Positions 1 to 5,311 are shown, counted from the first letter of the stretch. The stretch: 5,795 bases of DNA from Pseudomonadota bacterium (GCA_023399105.1 JAEWQT010000013.1:1-5795); one strand, 5' to 3'. Numbers and translations are program-made. The notes: generated from the letters alone by a model not told the origin.

Positions 1-230
1 GCTCTGCGCGAGTCTTTCCGGGCTACAGAGCAAGGCGGCGAATGCTGAAAATGGCGAGCCCTTTTCAAGTTCGCCAACACCGCTATGTGGACCGGAAAGC
101 CGCTCCCTGCGGGGATGGCAGGAAAGCCCTGACTCGGTGTCGCCGGTTTTTGCCAGAACCCGCTATGCCTGCAACCCGGCTTCGTGATTCAGGACTTTCC
201 TGTCATCCAGAGCGGGCACCGAGTTATTCA
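1..230 (+). ncRNA. Candidate structured RNA or intergenic inverted-repeat element (no gene)
   Basis: No credible protein is visible here; open frames that run through it are only continuations of shadows of the ydcH-like gene. Several inverted repeats can be read directly: 1-6 with 26-31 (GCTCTG/CAGAGC), 52-58 with 70-76, 100-103 with 109-112, a long stem 113-129 with 192-208 (15 Watson-Crick pairs, one G-U, one mismatch), a nested stem 142-146/176-180 plus 150-153/171-174, and 131-140 with 216-225 (8 perfect pairs plus two terminal G-U). The last two long stems interleave, giving a pseudoknot-like order. The non-Watson-Crick pairs at 118/203, 131/225, 140/216 and 58/70 are all G-U when read as plus-strand RNA, which mildly favours that strand. 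It could equally be a 3' UTR of a gene left of the window or a dispersed intergenic repeat. Function is unknown and folding was done by eye. Confidence 0.3.
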
Positions 231-249
231 GAGGCTCCCTGGCTTTTTT
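207..249 (+). terminator. Possible intrinsic terminator closing a plus-strand transcript
   Basis: CCAG-AGC at 207-213 pairs with GCT-(CC bulge)-CTGG at 234-242, giving seven base pairs with a two-base bulge and a 20-nt loop. C243 and six T at 244-249 follow immediately. The T run exists only in plus orientation, so it would end a rightward transcript entering from positions 1-206, convergent with the minus-strand ydcH-like gene. The stem is short and bulged, hence moderate confidence. Confidence 0.4.
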
Positions 250-267
250 ATGGCTGCGGTAAGCCGG

Positions 268-507
268 TCAGGCTTGCTGCAGCATGGCGAACAGTTCGTC
301 TTTCAGGTGCACGCGCTTCATTTTCAGTGCTTCCAGACGTTCATCCGAGGTCGCTTCCGCTCCGTTTTCAATATTGCGCACTTCGCGGTCAATATCGTGG
401 TACTCATCGAACAGGCGGGCGAAGTGGCGGTCTTTCATTTTCAGATCACGGATCTGATTCGCCATATCCGGAAATTCGTGGTGCAGATCGTGGTGCTCAA
501 CAGTCAT
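268..507 (-). CDS. ydcH: YdcH/DUF465-family small helical protein
   Basis: This is a 79-residue, highly charged protein beginning MTVEHHDLHHEFPD. It matches the YdcH (DUF465) family: an N-terminal His-rich 'HHDLxxEFP' segment, then a central helix around residues 20-45 (IRDLKMKDRHFARLFDEY), and a second helix around 57-76 (DERLEALKMKRVHLKDEL) that end together as a helical hairpin. E. coli YdcH is of similar length, about 74 residues. The biochemical role of the family is not established. The frame can be extended 18 codons upstream, but the ATG at 507 has an almost perfect Shine-Dalgarno AAGGAGG at 515-521 with 7-nt spacing, so the shorter form is preferred. It is the last minus-strand gene, 113 nt downstream of trxC, with two strong hairpins in the gap, so co-transcription is uncertain. 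The family is sure; the function is unknown. Confidence 0.9.
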   Translation of the reverse strand: MTVEHHDLHHEFPDMANQIRDLKMKDRHFARLFDEYHDIDREVRNIENGAEATSDERLEALKMKRVHLKDELFAMLQQA

Positions 508-573
508 GGTGTGGCCTCCTTTTTTGATTTGTTCCAGTATGCGTGTCTGGTTATAGGCCATATTGATGCAGGT

Positions 574-594
574 CAGGCCGGCAGAACCGGCCTG
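574..594. repeat. Perfect 8-bp hairpin in trxC-ydcH gap
   Basis: CAGGCCGG at 574-581 and CCGGCCTG at 587-594 form a perfect GC-rich stem around a five-base loop (CAGAA on the plus strand). It has no T tract on either side, so it is not a standard intrinsic terminator. It could slow 3' exonucleases, cause a polymerase pause, or be a symmetric protein site. Confidence 0.6.
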
Positions 595-600
595 TATTCA

Positions 601-626
601 GGCTGATCCACATCAATGGATCAGCC
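601..626. repeat. Perfect 9-bp hairpin overlapping the trxC stop codon
   Basis: GGCTGATCC at 601-609 and GGATCAGCC at 618-626 pair perfectly around an 8-nt loop. The trxC stop codon (621-623 read on the minus strand) lies inside one arm. It sits only six bases from the neighbouring hairpin at 574-594, so the trxC transcript would carry two strong stem-loops in tandem right at its translational end. There is no U tract, so termination would need to be non-canonical. Confidence 0.6.
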
Positions 627-1064
627 CTGGCGAGCAATTTTATTCAGGCCCTGCTGTAACCATTGTTGCAGTTGTGGTGCTGGCAGGGCGCCGGCCAGAC
701 GATCAATTTCTTTGCCCTGGTGATACAGGATCAGCGTCGGGATACTGCGGATGCCCAGCCGGGCGCTGAGCTGCTGCGCCTGCTCGGTGTTGACCTTGGC
801 AAAGCGCAACTGGTGCTGCATCTGACCGCACAGTTGGGTAAATACCGGTGCCATCATCTGGCACGGGCCGCACCAGCTGGCCCAGAAATCCACCACCACC
901 GGCAGATCATTTTTTTCCAGAAAACGCTGAAAAGAGCCGTCATCCAGCTCGACCGGATGGCCGTTAAACAACGGGCTCTGGCAGCGACCGCACTGGCCCT
1001 GCTGGTGTTGTTTATCGGCGGGAATGCGGTTGATGGCGCCGCAGGAAGGGCAGGTGTAATGCAT
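621..1064 (-). CDS. trxC: Thioredoxin 2 (zinc-ribbon thioredoxin)
   Basis: This 147-residue protein is a cytoplasmic thiol-disulfide oxidoreductase, normally kept reduced by thioredoxin reductase and often tied to oxidative stress. An N-terminal zinc ribbon carries two CxxC pairs, Cys5/Cys8 (CPSC) and Cys25/Cys28 (CGRC), which distinguish TrxC from TrxA. A thioredoxin fold follows from about residue 38, with the catalytic motif WCGPC at 64-68 and the cis-proline loop SIPT at 107-110. All hallmark residues are present, and the length is slightly above the roughly 139 residues of E. coli TrxC. The ATG at 1064 has GGAG at 1073-1076 with 8-nt spacing. A possible own promoter lies at 1093-1122, after a hairpin separating it from the small basic ORF. 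No signal peptide is seen. DsbD, encoded nearby, uses thioredoxin as its cytoplasmic electron donor, but a direct TrxC-DsbD link is only an inference. Confidence 0.97.
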   Translation of the reverse strand: MHYTCPSCGAINRIPADKQHQQGQCGRCQSPLFNGHPVELDDGSFQRFLEKNDLPVVVDFWASWCGPCQMMAPVFTQLCGQMQHQLRFAKVNTEQAQQLSARLGIRSIPTLILYHQGKEIDRLAGALPAPQLQQWLQQGLNKIARQG

Positions 1065-1092
1065 GACAGAATCTCCACAGGATGGCTGTTCT

Positions 1093-1122
1093 GCTATATG
1101 CGTCTTGGGTTATGAATTTCAA
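1093..1122 (-). promoter_or_regulatory. Candidate sigma70 promoter for trxC
   Basis: Reading the minus strand, TTGAAA (-35, at 1117-1122) is followed after 18 nt by TATAGC (-10, at 1093-1098). The -35 matches the consensus at five of six positions and the -10 at four of six. It lies about 30-60 nt upstream of the trxC start and just after the hairpin at 1127-1150, so it is well placed to give trxC its own transcript. Prediction by eye only. Confidence 0.4.
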
Positions 1123-1126
1123 GGGG

Positions 1127-1150
1127 CCGGAGAGCCGGCTGGCTCTCCGG
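1127..1150 (-). terminator. 10-bp perfect hairpin after the small basic ORF (weak terminator candidate)
   Basis: CCGGAGAGCC at 1127-1136 and GGCTCTCCGG at 1141-1150 form a perfect ten-pair stem with a four-base loop, seven bases past the stop of the small ORF at 1158. On the minus strand it is followed by CCCCTTGAAATT, a poor U tract, so efficiency is doubtful. The outer eight bases of the stem (CCGGAGAG/CTCTCCGG) recur in the hairpin at 1789-1811. Confidence 0.45.
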
Positions 1151-1157
1151 GACAGGC

Positions 1158-1244
1158 TCAGGCCTGGTTTTGCTTTTTCACGCGCTTATCGCGGCGCTTT
1201 TCTTTCAGCGTCTTGGCTGCTGGTTTCTTTTCTTGTTTTGCCAT
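1158..1244 (-). CDS. Small lysine/arginine-rich hypothetical protein (28 aa)
   Basis: This is a candidate 28-residue protein, beginning MAKQEKKPAAK and ending in KKQNQA. About 40 percent of residues are Lys or Arg and the predicted charge is strongly positive, so nucleic-acid or ribosome contact would be natural but is not shown. The frame stays open 45 codons further upstream. However, the ATG at 1244 is the only start with a proper Shine-Dalgarno, GGAG at 1254-1257 with 9-nt spacing; the internal ATG at 1253 directly abuts that GGAG, and the upstream part reads like untranslated sequence. It lies between the Rnk-like gene and trxC and is followed seven bases later by a perfect 10-bp hairpin, as expected for a gene end. 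I do not recognise a named family. Its size means a chance ORF cannot be excluded. Confidence 0.5.
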   Translation of the reverse strand: MAKQEKKPAAKTLKEKRRDKRVKKQNQA

Positions 1245-1310
1245 GGCAAACATCTCCGTTGGGTGCTGCTGGCCGGTCCTGCCGCCTGGAGCGGTCAGCA
1301 CACTGTCAGA

Positions 1311-1344
1311 AAGAAGGGCCGTTTGTGCGTTCAGCGCACGCGGC
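1311..1344 (-). terminator. Possible intrinsic terminator downstream of Rnk-like gene
   Basis: On the minus strand GCCG-C-GTGCG (1344-1335) pairs with CGCAC-AAA-CGGC (1329-1318), a two-part stem with a small internal loop and a CTGAA apical loop. It is followed by the pyrimidine-rich CCTTCTTTCT. It lies about 45 nt past the Rnk-like stop codon and before the small basic ORF. The U tract is interrupted, so it may be leaky. The remaining bases of 1245-1389 show no other clear signal. Confidence 0.35.
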
Positions 1345-1389
1345 AGGCTAAAGGCTTCAAGGGGGAATCCTCCATACAATTAAGGCCGG

Positions 1390-1749
1390 TCAGTGGATGA
1401 CCTGAATAACGGTGAAGGTGGAACGGATACCCTCCACCGCCACCGTGCAGCGATCACCGGCCTGCAGGCCAAGCAGGGCCGCGCCCAGCGGTGAGCGTAC
1501 CGAAATCCGGTGTTTGTCCGGATTGGCGTCAGCAGGCAGGGTGAGAACCACCGAGAAACGCTCACGCGCCTGCAGCACAATCAGGGAGTTAATCCGTATT
1601 GTTGGCTGATTGGGCAGAGGCTTGTTGCTGCCGGTACGGGTGTCCGCTACCCGTTCAGGCCGGGTAGTGCTGAACGCAGTTGTGGTCAGCAGATGATGCC
1701 AGACACGCTGGTCAACCTGGCGGAAGGATGAAGAAACAAGGGGAAACAT
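1390..1749 (-). CDS. Rnk/GreA-C-domain-like protein (GreA/GreB family), atypical N-terminus
   Basis: This 119-residue protein resembles Rnk and other GreA/GreB-family proteins only in its C-terminal half. Residues about 49-119 carry the FKBP-like GreA C-terminal fold, with the signature ISVRSPLGAALLGLQAGD at 82-99, which resembles the 'SVMAPVGAALLGLRVGD' stretch of E. coli Rnk. Proteins of this fold bind RNA polymerase near its secondary channel. The first 48 residues (MFPLVSSSFRQVDQRVWHHL...) do not show the acidic antiparallel coiled coil of GreA or the short helical pair of Rnk, and contain no obvious acidic tip. Thus RNAP binding is plausible, but transcript-cleavage stimulation is unlikely. 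The frame extends to a TTG at 1767, but the ATG at 1749 with GGAG at 1756-1759 (6-nt spacing) is preferred. It probably has its own promoter at 1891-1918, after the dsbD terminator. The family is fairly sure; naming it rnk would overreach. Confidence 0.85.
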   Translation of the reverse strand: MFPLVSSSFRQVDQRVWHHLLTTTAFSTTRPERVADTRTGSNKPLPNQPTIRINSLIVLQARERFSVVLTLPADANPDKHRISVRSPLGAALLGLQAGDRCTVAVEGIRSTFTVIQVIH

Positions 1750-1788
1750 GGCGCTCTCCACAGACAAATGAACAGGATTCAGTCGTCG

Positions 1789-1811
1789 CCGGAGAGTGGG
1801 GTTCTCTCCGG
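1789..1811. repeat. 8-bp hairpin in leader of Rnk-like gene
   Basis: CCGGAGAG at 1789-1796 and CTCTCCGG at 1804-1811 pair perfectly around a seven-base loop. It lies in the presumed 5' leader about 40 nt before the Rnk-like start, and has no T tract in the minus direction. The stem core is identical to that of the hairpin at 1127-1150. Confidence 0.5.
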
Positions 1812-1890
1812 CTTAGCGCTGGAAGGTTCTGGCTTGTGGAAGGAACCGTTGGGTGATCATGAAATCGGTGTCCGCAATCAAGGTGAGGGG

Positions 1891-1918
1891 ATCATAGCCC
1901 GCCTGCAATAAAAGACAA
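1891..1918 (-). promoter_or_regulatory. Candidate sigma70 promoter for Rnk-like gene, inside dsbD terminator tail
   Basis: On the minus strand TTGTCT (1913-1918) and TATGAT (1891-1896) are separated by 16 nt. The -10 matches the consensus at five of six positions and the -35 at about four of six. The -35 overlaps the U tract of the dsbD terminator. Transcription would start near 1884, leaving a leader of about 135 nt that includes the hairpin at 1789-1811. Confidence 0.4.
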
Positions 1919-1936
1919 GCCACCCCGGCAGGTGGC
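1908..1936 (-). terminator. Intrinsic terminator of dsbD
   Basis: On the minus strand GCCACC (1936-1931) pairs with GGTGGC (1924-1919) around a six-base loop, followed by TTGTCTTTTA. It starts seven bases after the dsbD stop codon at 1943-1945, exactly where a Rho-independent terminator of the ispB-dsbD unit would be expected. The T run is broken by GTC, so read-through into the Rnk-like gene is possible. Confidence 0.65.
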
Positions 1937-1942
1937 CGGAGC

Positions 1943-3715
1943 TTACAGTTGGTGGCGGCGCAGGTGAGCGAGAAAACCGTCTTTATCGGTTTCGCCGACC
2001 AGACGGCCGGGCTGCACTTCCTGATTCTGGCGGAAGAACAGAATGGTCGGCGGGCCAAAGATGGCGTGCTTCTGCATAAAAGCGATGTGTTCCGCCCGGT
2101 TGTCGGTGACGTCCAGCTTCAGCCACAACGCATCGGCCAATTGGGCCTGGACGTCGGGCTGACTGAAGATTTCTTTTTCCATCACTTTGCAGCTGATGCA
2201 CCAGTCGGCGTACATATCCAGCATCACCAGCCCCGGCGCAGTAGCGATGCGCTGCTCCAGCTCGGCGACGGAATCGGTTTTGTAAAACGGGGTGGAGGCG
2301 CTGGCGCTGACGCGGTTATCAGTTCCGCCAGTGACTGGTTGCAGAGGCTGCAGCGGGTTGTTGTTGCCCATCAGCACGCCGGTAAAGGCCAGAACGCCAT
2401 ACACCAGCAACACCCAACCCAGACCTTTCACCAGTCGCTGTGCCGCACTGGCTGCAGGCTCCAGCGCGCCCAGTACAATGCCGTACACCAGCGCCAGCAG
2501 CGCCCACAGCAGCAGGCTGAGGTTGCCGGGCAGAATACGTTCCAGCAGCCAGATCGCCACGCCCAGCAGCAAGACACCGAAGAAGACTTTGATCTGATTC
2601 ATCCATTGGCCGGCTTTGGGCAGGAGCGAAGCGCCGGTGGTGCCCAGTACGATCAGTGGCGCGCCCATGCCCAGCCCCAGCGCCAGTAAGGCTAATCCAC
2701 CCAGAGCGGCATCGCCGGTGGTGCTTAAGTACACCAGTGCACCGGCCAGGGGGGCAGATACGCAGGGCGAAACGATCAGGGCCGACAATACGCCAATAAT
2801 AAATACGTTCAGGTAGCGCCCGCCTTGCTGCTGCTGGCTGATGCTGTTCAGTCGGTTGCGCAGCGCTGCCGGCAGCTGCAGTTCGTACAGGCCGAACATG
2901 GCCAGCGCTAACAGCACAAACAGGGCCGCAAACAGGATGAGTACCCAGGGTGTCTGCATCCAGGCCTGAATGTTGGCGCCGGCACCCAGCAGTCCTACGG
3001 TCAGGCCAGCGGCGGCGTAGGTCAGGGCCATGCCCAGTACATAGACGGACGACAACAGAAAACCACGGCGCGGCGAGTTCTGCTGCTGGCCCAGCACTAC
3101 GCTGGTCAGAATCGGCACCATCGGCAGCACGCAGGGGGTAAAGGTCAGGCCCAGCCCGAGCAGGAAAAATATCCCGATCACCGCCAGCGCCGAGCGGCCG
3201 CTGAACCAGTTATCGCTTGCCGGTGCGGTGGCAGGGCTGGTCGCGCTGTCAGAGGCCGGTGGCAGAGCCTGGCCTTGCAGATCGGCGGCCGTCAGGGTTA
3301 AACGCTGGCGCTGGGGTGGGTAGCACAGGCCGGCATCGGCACAGCCCTGGTGGTGCAGCACGACTTCACCGGGCTGCAACCCCTGCAGATCGAAAGGCAC
3401 ATCCAGCTGGCCGTAAAAGGCGGTTACCCGGCCAAAGGCTTCATCGTCTTTTTCAATGCCGGGCAGAGAGAAATAGACAGGCTCCAGCCGGGTGTCGCCC
3501 TGCTGCAAAAAGATGCGGTGCTGGTACAGGTAATAGCCATCCGCACTGTCCCAGCGTGCCAGCAGCTGGCCATCGGCCAGGCTGGTGGTGAGTGGAAAAG
3601 CCTGTTCCACCGGCAGAAATTCGGGTTCGCTCTTACCCAGCAGGCTGCCCAGCAAGTTAGCCTGGGTTGAAACGCTGAACAATAACGCCAGTACGGCCAG
3701 CCAGATTCTGTTCAC
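1943..3715 (-). CDS. dsbD: Thiol:disulfide interchange protein DsbD
   Basis: This 590-residue inner-membrane protein moves electrons from cytoplasmic thioredoxin to periplasmic DsbC/DsbG and cytochrome c maturation partners. Residues 1-19 look like a signal peptide (cleavage near TQA-N). The periplasmic N-terminal immunoglobulin-like domain spans about 28-150, with its redox pair Cys125/Cys131 in HQGCADAGLCYPP. A hydrophobic core at about 174-450 would give eight membrane spans, with Cys195 in TFTPCVLPMVP and Cys318 in VSPCVSAPLAG. A periplasmic thioredoxin-like domain spans about 475-590, with WCISC (Cys506/Cys509) and the cis-proline loop GPPT at 554-557. All three cysteine pairs are intact and the length matches the family's usual size. 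The start is GTG at 3715 with AGGA at 3723-3726 and 7-nt spacing. The ispB stop is only 23 nt upstream, so the two are probably co-transcribed; an intrinsic terminator follows directly. Confidence 0.97.
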   Translation of the reverse strand: MNRIWLAVLALLFSVSTQANLLGSLLGKSEPEFLPVEQAFPLTTSLADGQLLARWDSADGYYLYQHRIFLQQGDTRLEPVYFSLPGIEKDDEAFGRVTAFYGQLDVPFDLQGLQPGEVVLHHQGCADAGLCYPPQRQRLTLTAADLQGQALPPASDSATSPATAPASDNWFSGRSALAVIGIFFLLGLGLTFTPCVLPMVPILTSVVLGQQQNSPRRGFLLSSVYVLGMALTYAAAGLTVGLLGAGANIQAWMQTPWVLILFAALFVLLALAMFGLYELQLPAALRNRLNSISQQQQGGRYLNVFIIGVLSALIVSPCVSAPLAGALVYLSTTGDAALGGLALLALGLGMGAPLIVLGTTGASLLPKAGQWMNQIKVFFGVLLLGVAIWLLERILPGNLSLLLWALLALVYGIVLGALEPAASAAQRLVKGLGWVLLVYGVLAFTGVLMGNNNPLQPLQPVTGGTDNRVSASASTPFYKTDSVAELEQRIATAPGLVMLDMYADWCISCKVMEKEIFSQPDVQAQLADALWLKLDVTDNRAEHIAFMQKHAIFGPPTILFFRQNQEVQPGRLVGETDKDGFLAHLRRHQL

Positions 3716-3738
3716 GGGAAATTCCTGTTGCAGTGGGG

Positions 3739-4707
3739 TCAGGTATTGCGCTGTACCGCCAGCATCGCCAGCGCGGCCAGCGCCTGTTTGGCCGGTGAAT
3801 CGGCTAACAGTTCCAGCTGGGCCTGGGCGCGGTTGGCGCAGGCCACGGCTTTTTCGCGGGTGTAGTCAATCGAACCGAGTTCGTGCACCACATTCAGCAC
3901 CTCGCTCATGTTCTCGAGGCCACCTTTACGGATGGCGGCACGCACCAGCTTACGCTGCTCGTCATTGCCGTTCGCCATGGCGTGAATCAGCGGCAGCGTG
4001 GGTTTGCCTTCAGCCAGATCGTCGCCGACGTTTTTGCCCATGGCAGCAGCATCGCCTTCGTAATCCAGCACGTCATCAATCAGCTGGAACGCCAGGCCCA
4101 GCTCGCGGCCGTAAATGCGCAGGGCTTCGCGCTCGGCGTCGCTGCGGCCTAGCAGGCTGGCCATGCCCCAGGTCGAGGCTTCAAACAGCATGGCGGTTTT
4201 GCCATAAATAACGTCCAGATACTGCTGTTCGGTGGTGTCGGGGTTTTTCACGTTGGTCAGCTGCAGTACTTCGCCTTCGGCAATCACGCTGGTGGCTTTG
4301 GAGAGGATCTGCATGACCGGCAGGCAGGCCAGTTCAACCAGCATTTCAAACGAGCGGCTGTAGAGAAAATCGCCGACCAGTACGCTGGGGGCATTGCCCC
4401 ATTTGGCGTTGGCAGTCGGGTTGCCACGGCGCATGTCTGAGGTATCCACCACATCATCGTGCAGCAGCGTGGCGGTGTGCAGAAACTCGATCACGGTGGC
4501 CAGTTTCACCGCACGCTCATCACACTCATTGAAGGCGCGGGCGGTTAACAGTACCAGCAGCGGGCGGATACGCTTGCCGCCGCTGTTAATAATGTATTCG
4601 GCAATCTTTTCCACCAACGGCACCCGCGAGGCCAGTTGCGCGTGAATCAGCTCGTTGACCTGCTGGAATTCGCTGCCGACGACGTTGTGGATATCTTTGA
4701 TTTGCAT
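3739..4707 (-). CDS. ispB: Octaprenyl/polyprenyl diphosphate synthase (trans-long-chain)
   Basis: This 322-residue cytosolic enzyme condenses isopentenyl diphosphate units onto an allylic primer to make the side chain of ubiquinone and menaquinone. Visible motifs are GGKR at 43-46, the first Asp-rich motif DDVVD at 84-88 followed by MRRG at 92-95, GKT at 170-172 area, the second Asp-rich motif DDVLD at 211-215, and GKNVGDDLAEGKPTLP near 224-239. The fifth residue before the first Asp motif is a small Ala (79), consistent with a long-chain product; exact chain length cannot be read from sequence. The size is almost that of E. coli IspB (323). It is divergent from rplU, the classic gammaproteobacterial arrangement, and precedes dsbD by 23 nt. 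The ATG at 4707 lacks a clear Shine-Dalgarno in the preceding 20 nt, suggesting modest translation or leader-dependent control. Confidence 0.96.
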   Translation of the reverse strand: MQIKDIHNVVGSEFQQVNELIHAQLASRVPLVEKIAEYIINSGGKRIRPLLVLLTARAFNECDERAVKLATVIEFLHTATLLHDDVVDTSDMRRGNPTANAKWGNAPSVLVGDFLYSRSFEMLVELACLPVMQILSKATSVIAEGEVLQLTNVKNPDTTEQQYLDVIYGKTAMLFEASTWGMASLLGRSDAEREALRIYGRELGLAFQLIDDVLDYEGDAAAMGKNVGDDLAEGKPTLPLIHAMANGNDEQRKLVRAAIRKGGLENMSEVLNVVHELGSIDYTREKAVACANRAQAQLELLADSPAKQALAALAMLAVQRNT

Positions 4708-4785
4708 GAATATAGCCCGGTATCTGAGTCCGAAGGGTGCCGGCCGGGGTAAATTCCGGGCGCACCGGTTAAAAAGTCAGGGCGC

Positions 4786-4814
4786 AGTTTAGCCGCCGGC
4801 GAGGGTAGCGACAA
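4786..4814 (-). promoter_or_regulatory. Candidate promoter for ispB-dsbD
   Basis: On the minus strand TTGTCG (4809-4814) and TAAACT (4786-4791) are spaced by 17 nt; the -10 matches the consensus at four of six positions. A start near 4779 would leave a leader of about 70 nt. It is a weak-looking promoter, in keeping with a biosynthetic housekeeping gene. Other hexamers in the 4708-4984 interval cannot be excluded. Confidence 0.3.
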
Positions 4815-4852
4815 CGCAGGCTTTGTCAGTCATTGGCTGGATATTGCATGAC

Positions 4853-4881
4853 TTGCAAGCCGGTGCCGGCTGCGCTATAGT
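4853..4881 (+). promoter_or_regulatory. Strong sigma70 promoter for rplU-rpmA
   Basis: TTGCAA (-35, 4853-4858), a 17-nt spacer and TATAGT (-10, 4876-4881) form a near-consensus promoter with initiation expected about 4888. A GC-rich CGCGCCCCG stretch follows the -10, typical of stringently controlled stable-RNA and ribosomal-protein promoters (the GC-rich discriminator); stringent control here is inferred. The spacer holds the inverted repeat GCCGG-TG-CCGGC (4859-4870), and TTGCA-TGACT-TGCAA (4844-4858) covers the -35. The 5' leader to the rplU start is about 110 nt, with a small hairpin GCCG-TATAA-CGGC at 4969-4981 just before the ribosome binding site. Confidence 0.7.
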
Positions 4882-4999
4882 CTCGCGCCCCGAAAATCTG
4901 CTCCCTGCCATATGGAAACCAGAGCGTTGCCAGTAGAAGCAGGCCCTTTAAAGCAGCAGTTGTGAAGCGCCGTATAACGGCATAGTGGAGATGTACAGT

Positions 5000-5311
5000 A
5001 TGTACGCAGTAGTGGTAACCGGCGGTAAGCAATACCGCGTTGAAGAAGGTCAGACCCTGAAAGTTGAAAAACTGGAAGTGGCGACCGGTGACAAAGTAGA
5101 AATCGAAAAAGTGCTGCTGATCGGCAACGGCGATGACGTTAAGATCGGTGCTCCGGTGGTTGCCGGCGCTAAAGTAACTGCTGAAGTGGTTGCTCATGGT
5201 CGTCACAAGAAAGTGAAGATCCTGAAGTTCAAGCGTCGTAAGCACCACATGAAGCAGATGGGCCACCGTCAGTGGTTCACTGAACTGAAAATCACCAGCA
5301 TCGCTGGCTAA
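5000..5311 (+). CDS. rplU: 50S ribosomal protein L21
   Basis: This 103-residue large-subunit protein binds 23S rRNA, mainly domain I, close to L20. The sequence follows the family from end to end: [18 protein letters not shown] at the start, then [17 protein letters not shown] beta strands, [21 protein letters not shown] at about 64-84, and the C-terminal [16 protein letters not shown]. Length equals E. coli L21 (103). The frame opens earlier at GTG 4985 and ATG 4991, but MYAV is the conserved N-terminus and GTGGAG at 4985-4990 serves as its Shine-Dalgarno, with GGAG nine bases before the ATG. It is the first gene after the strong promoter at 4853-4881 and is followed by rpmA after 87 nt. There is no T-tract terminator in that gap apart from a run of six T right after the stop, without a stem before it. 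Confidence 0.99.
   Translation: MYAVVVTGGKQYRVEEGQTLKVEKLEVATGDKVEIEKVLLIGNGDDVKIGAPVVAGAKVTAEVVAHGRHKKVKILKFKRRKHHMKQMGHRQWFTELKITSIAG

Noticed and set aside
113..208. Resemblance to RNase P RNA (AGGAAAGTCC-like and AACCCGGCTT-like words)
   Set aside because: The conserved words are in the wrong order and on mixed strands, the CR-I context is not followed by GGGC, and the span is too short for a bacterial rnpB.
508..561. 18-codon N-terminal extension of the ydcH-like protein
   Set aside because: The ATG at 561 lacks a Shine-Dalgarno, whereas the ATG at 507 has AAGGAGG at ideal spacing, and family members start near the HHDL segment.
42..606. Two overlapping plus-strand open frames of 161 and 140 codons
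   Set aside because: Both run antisense to the ydcH-like gene, lack Shine-Dalgarno sequences and show no family features.
1127..1811. Integron cassette or IS-like element bounded by the two similar hairpins
   Set aside because: No transposase, integrase, target-site duplication or attC core sites were seen; the shared part is only an 8-bp stem.
1813..2058. 81-codon minus-strand frame past the end of dsbD
   Set aside because: More than half overlaps dsbD in another frame, it crosses the dsbD terminator, and it has no ribosome binding site.
1949..2689. 246-codon plus-strand frame antisense to dsbD
   Set aside because: Gln/His-rich translation typical of the opposite strand of a Leu/Ala/Gly-rich membrane protein gene; no start signal and full overlap with dsbD.
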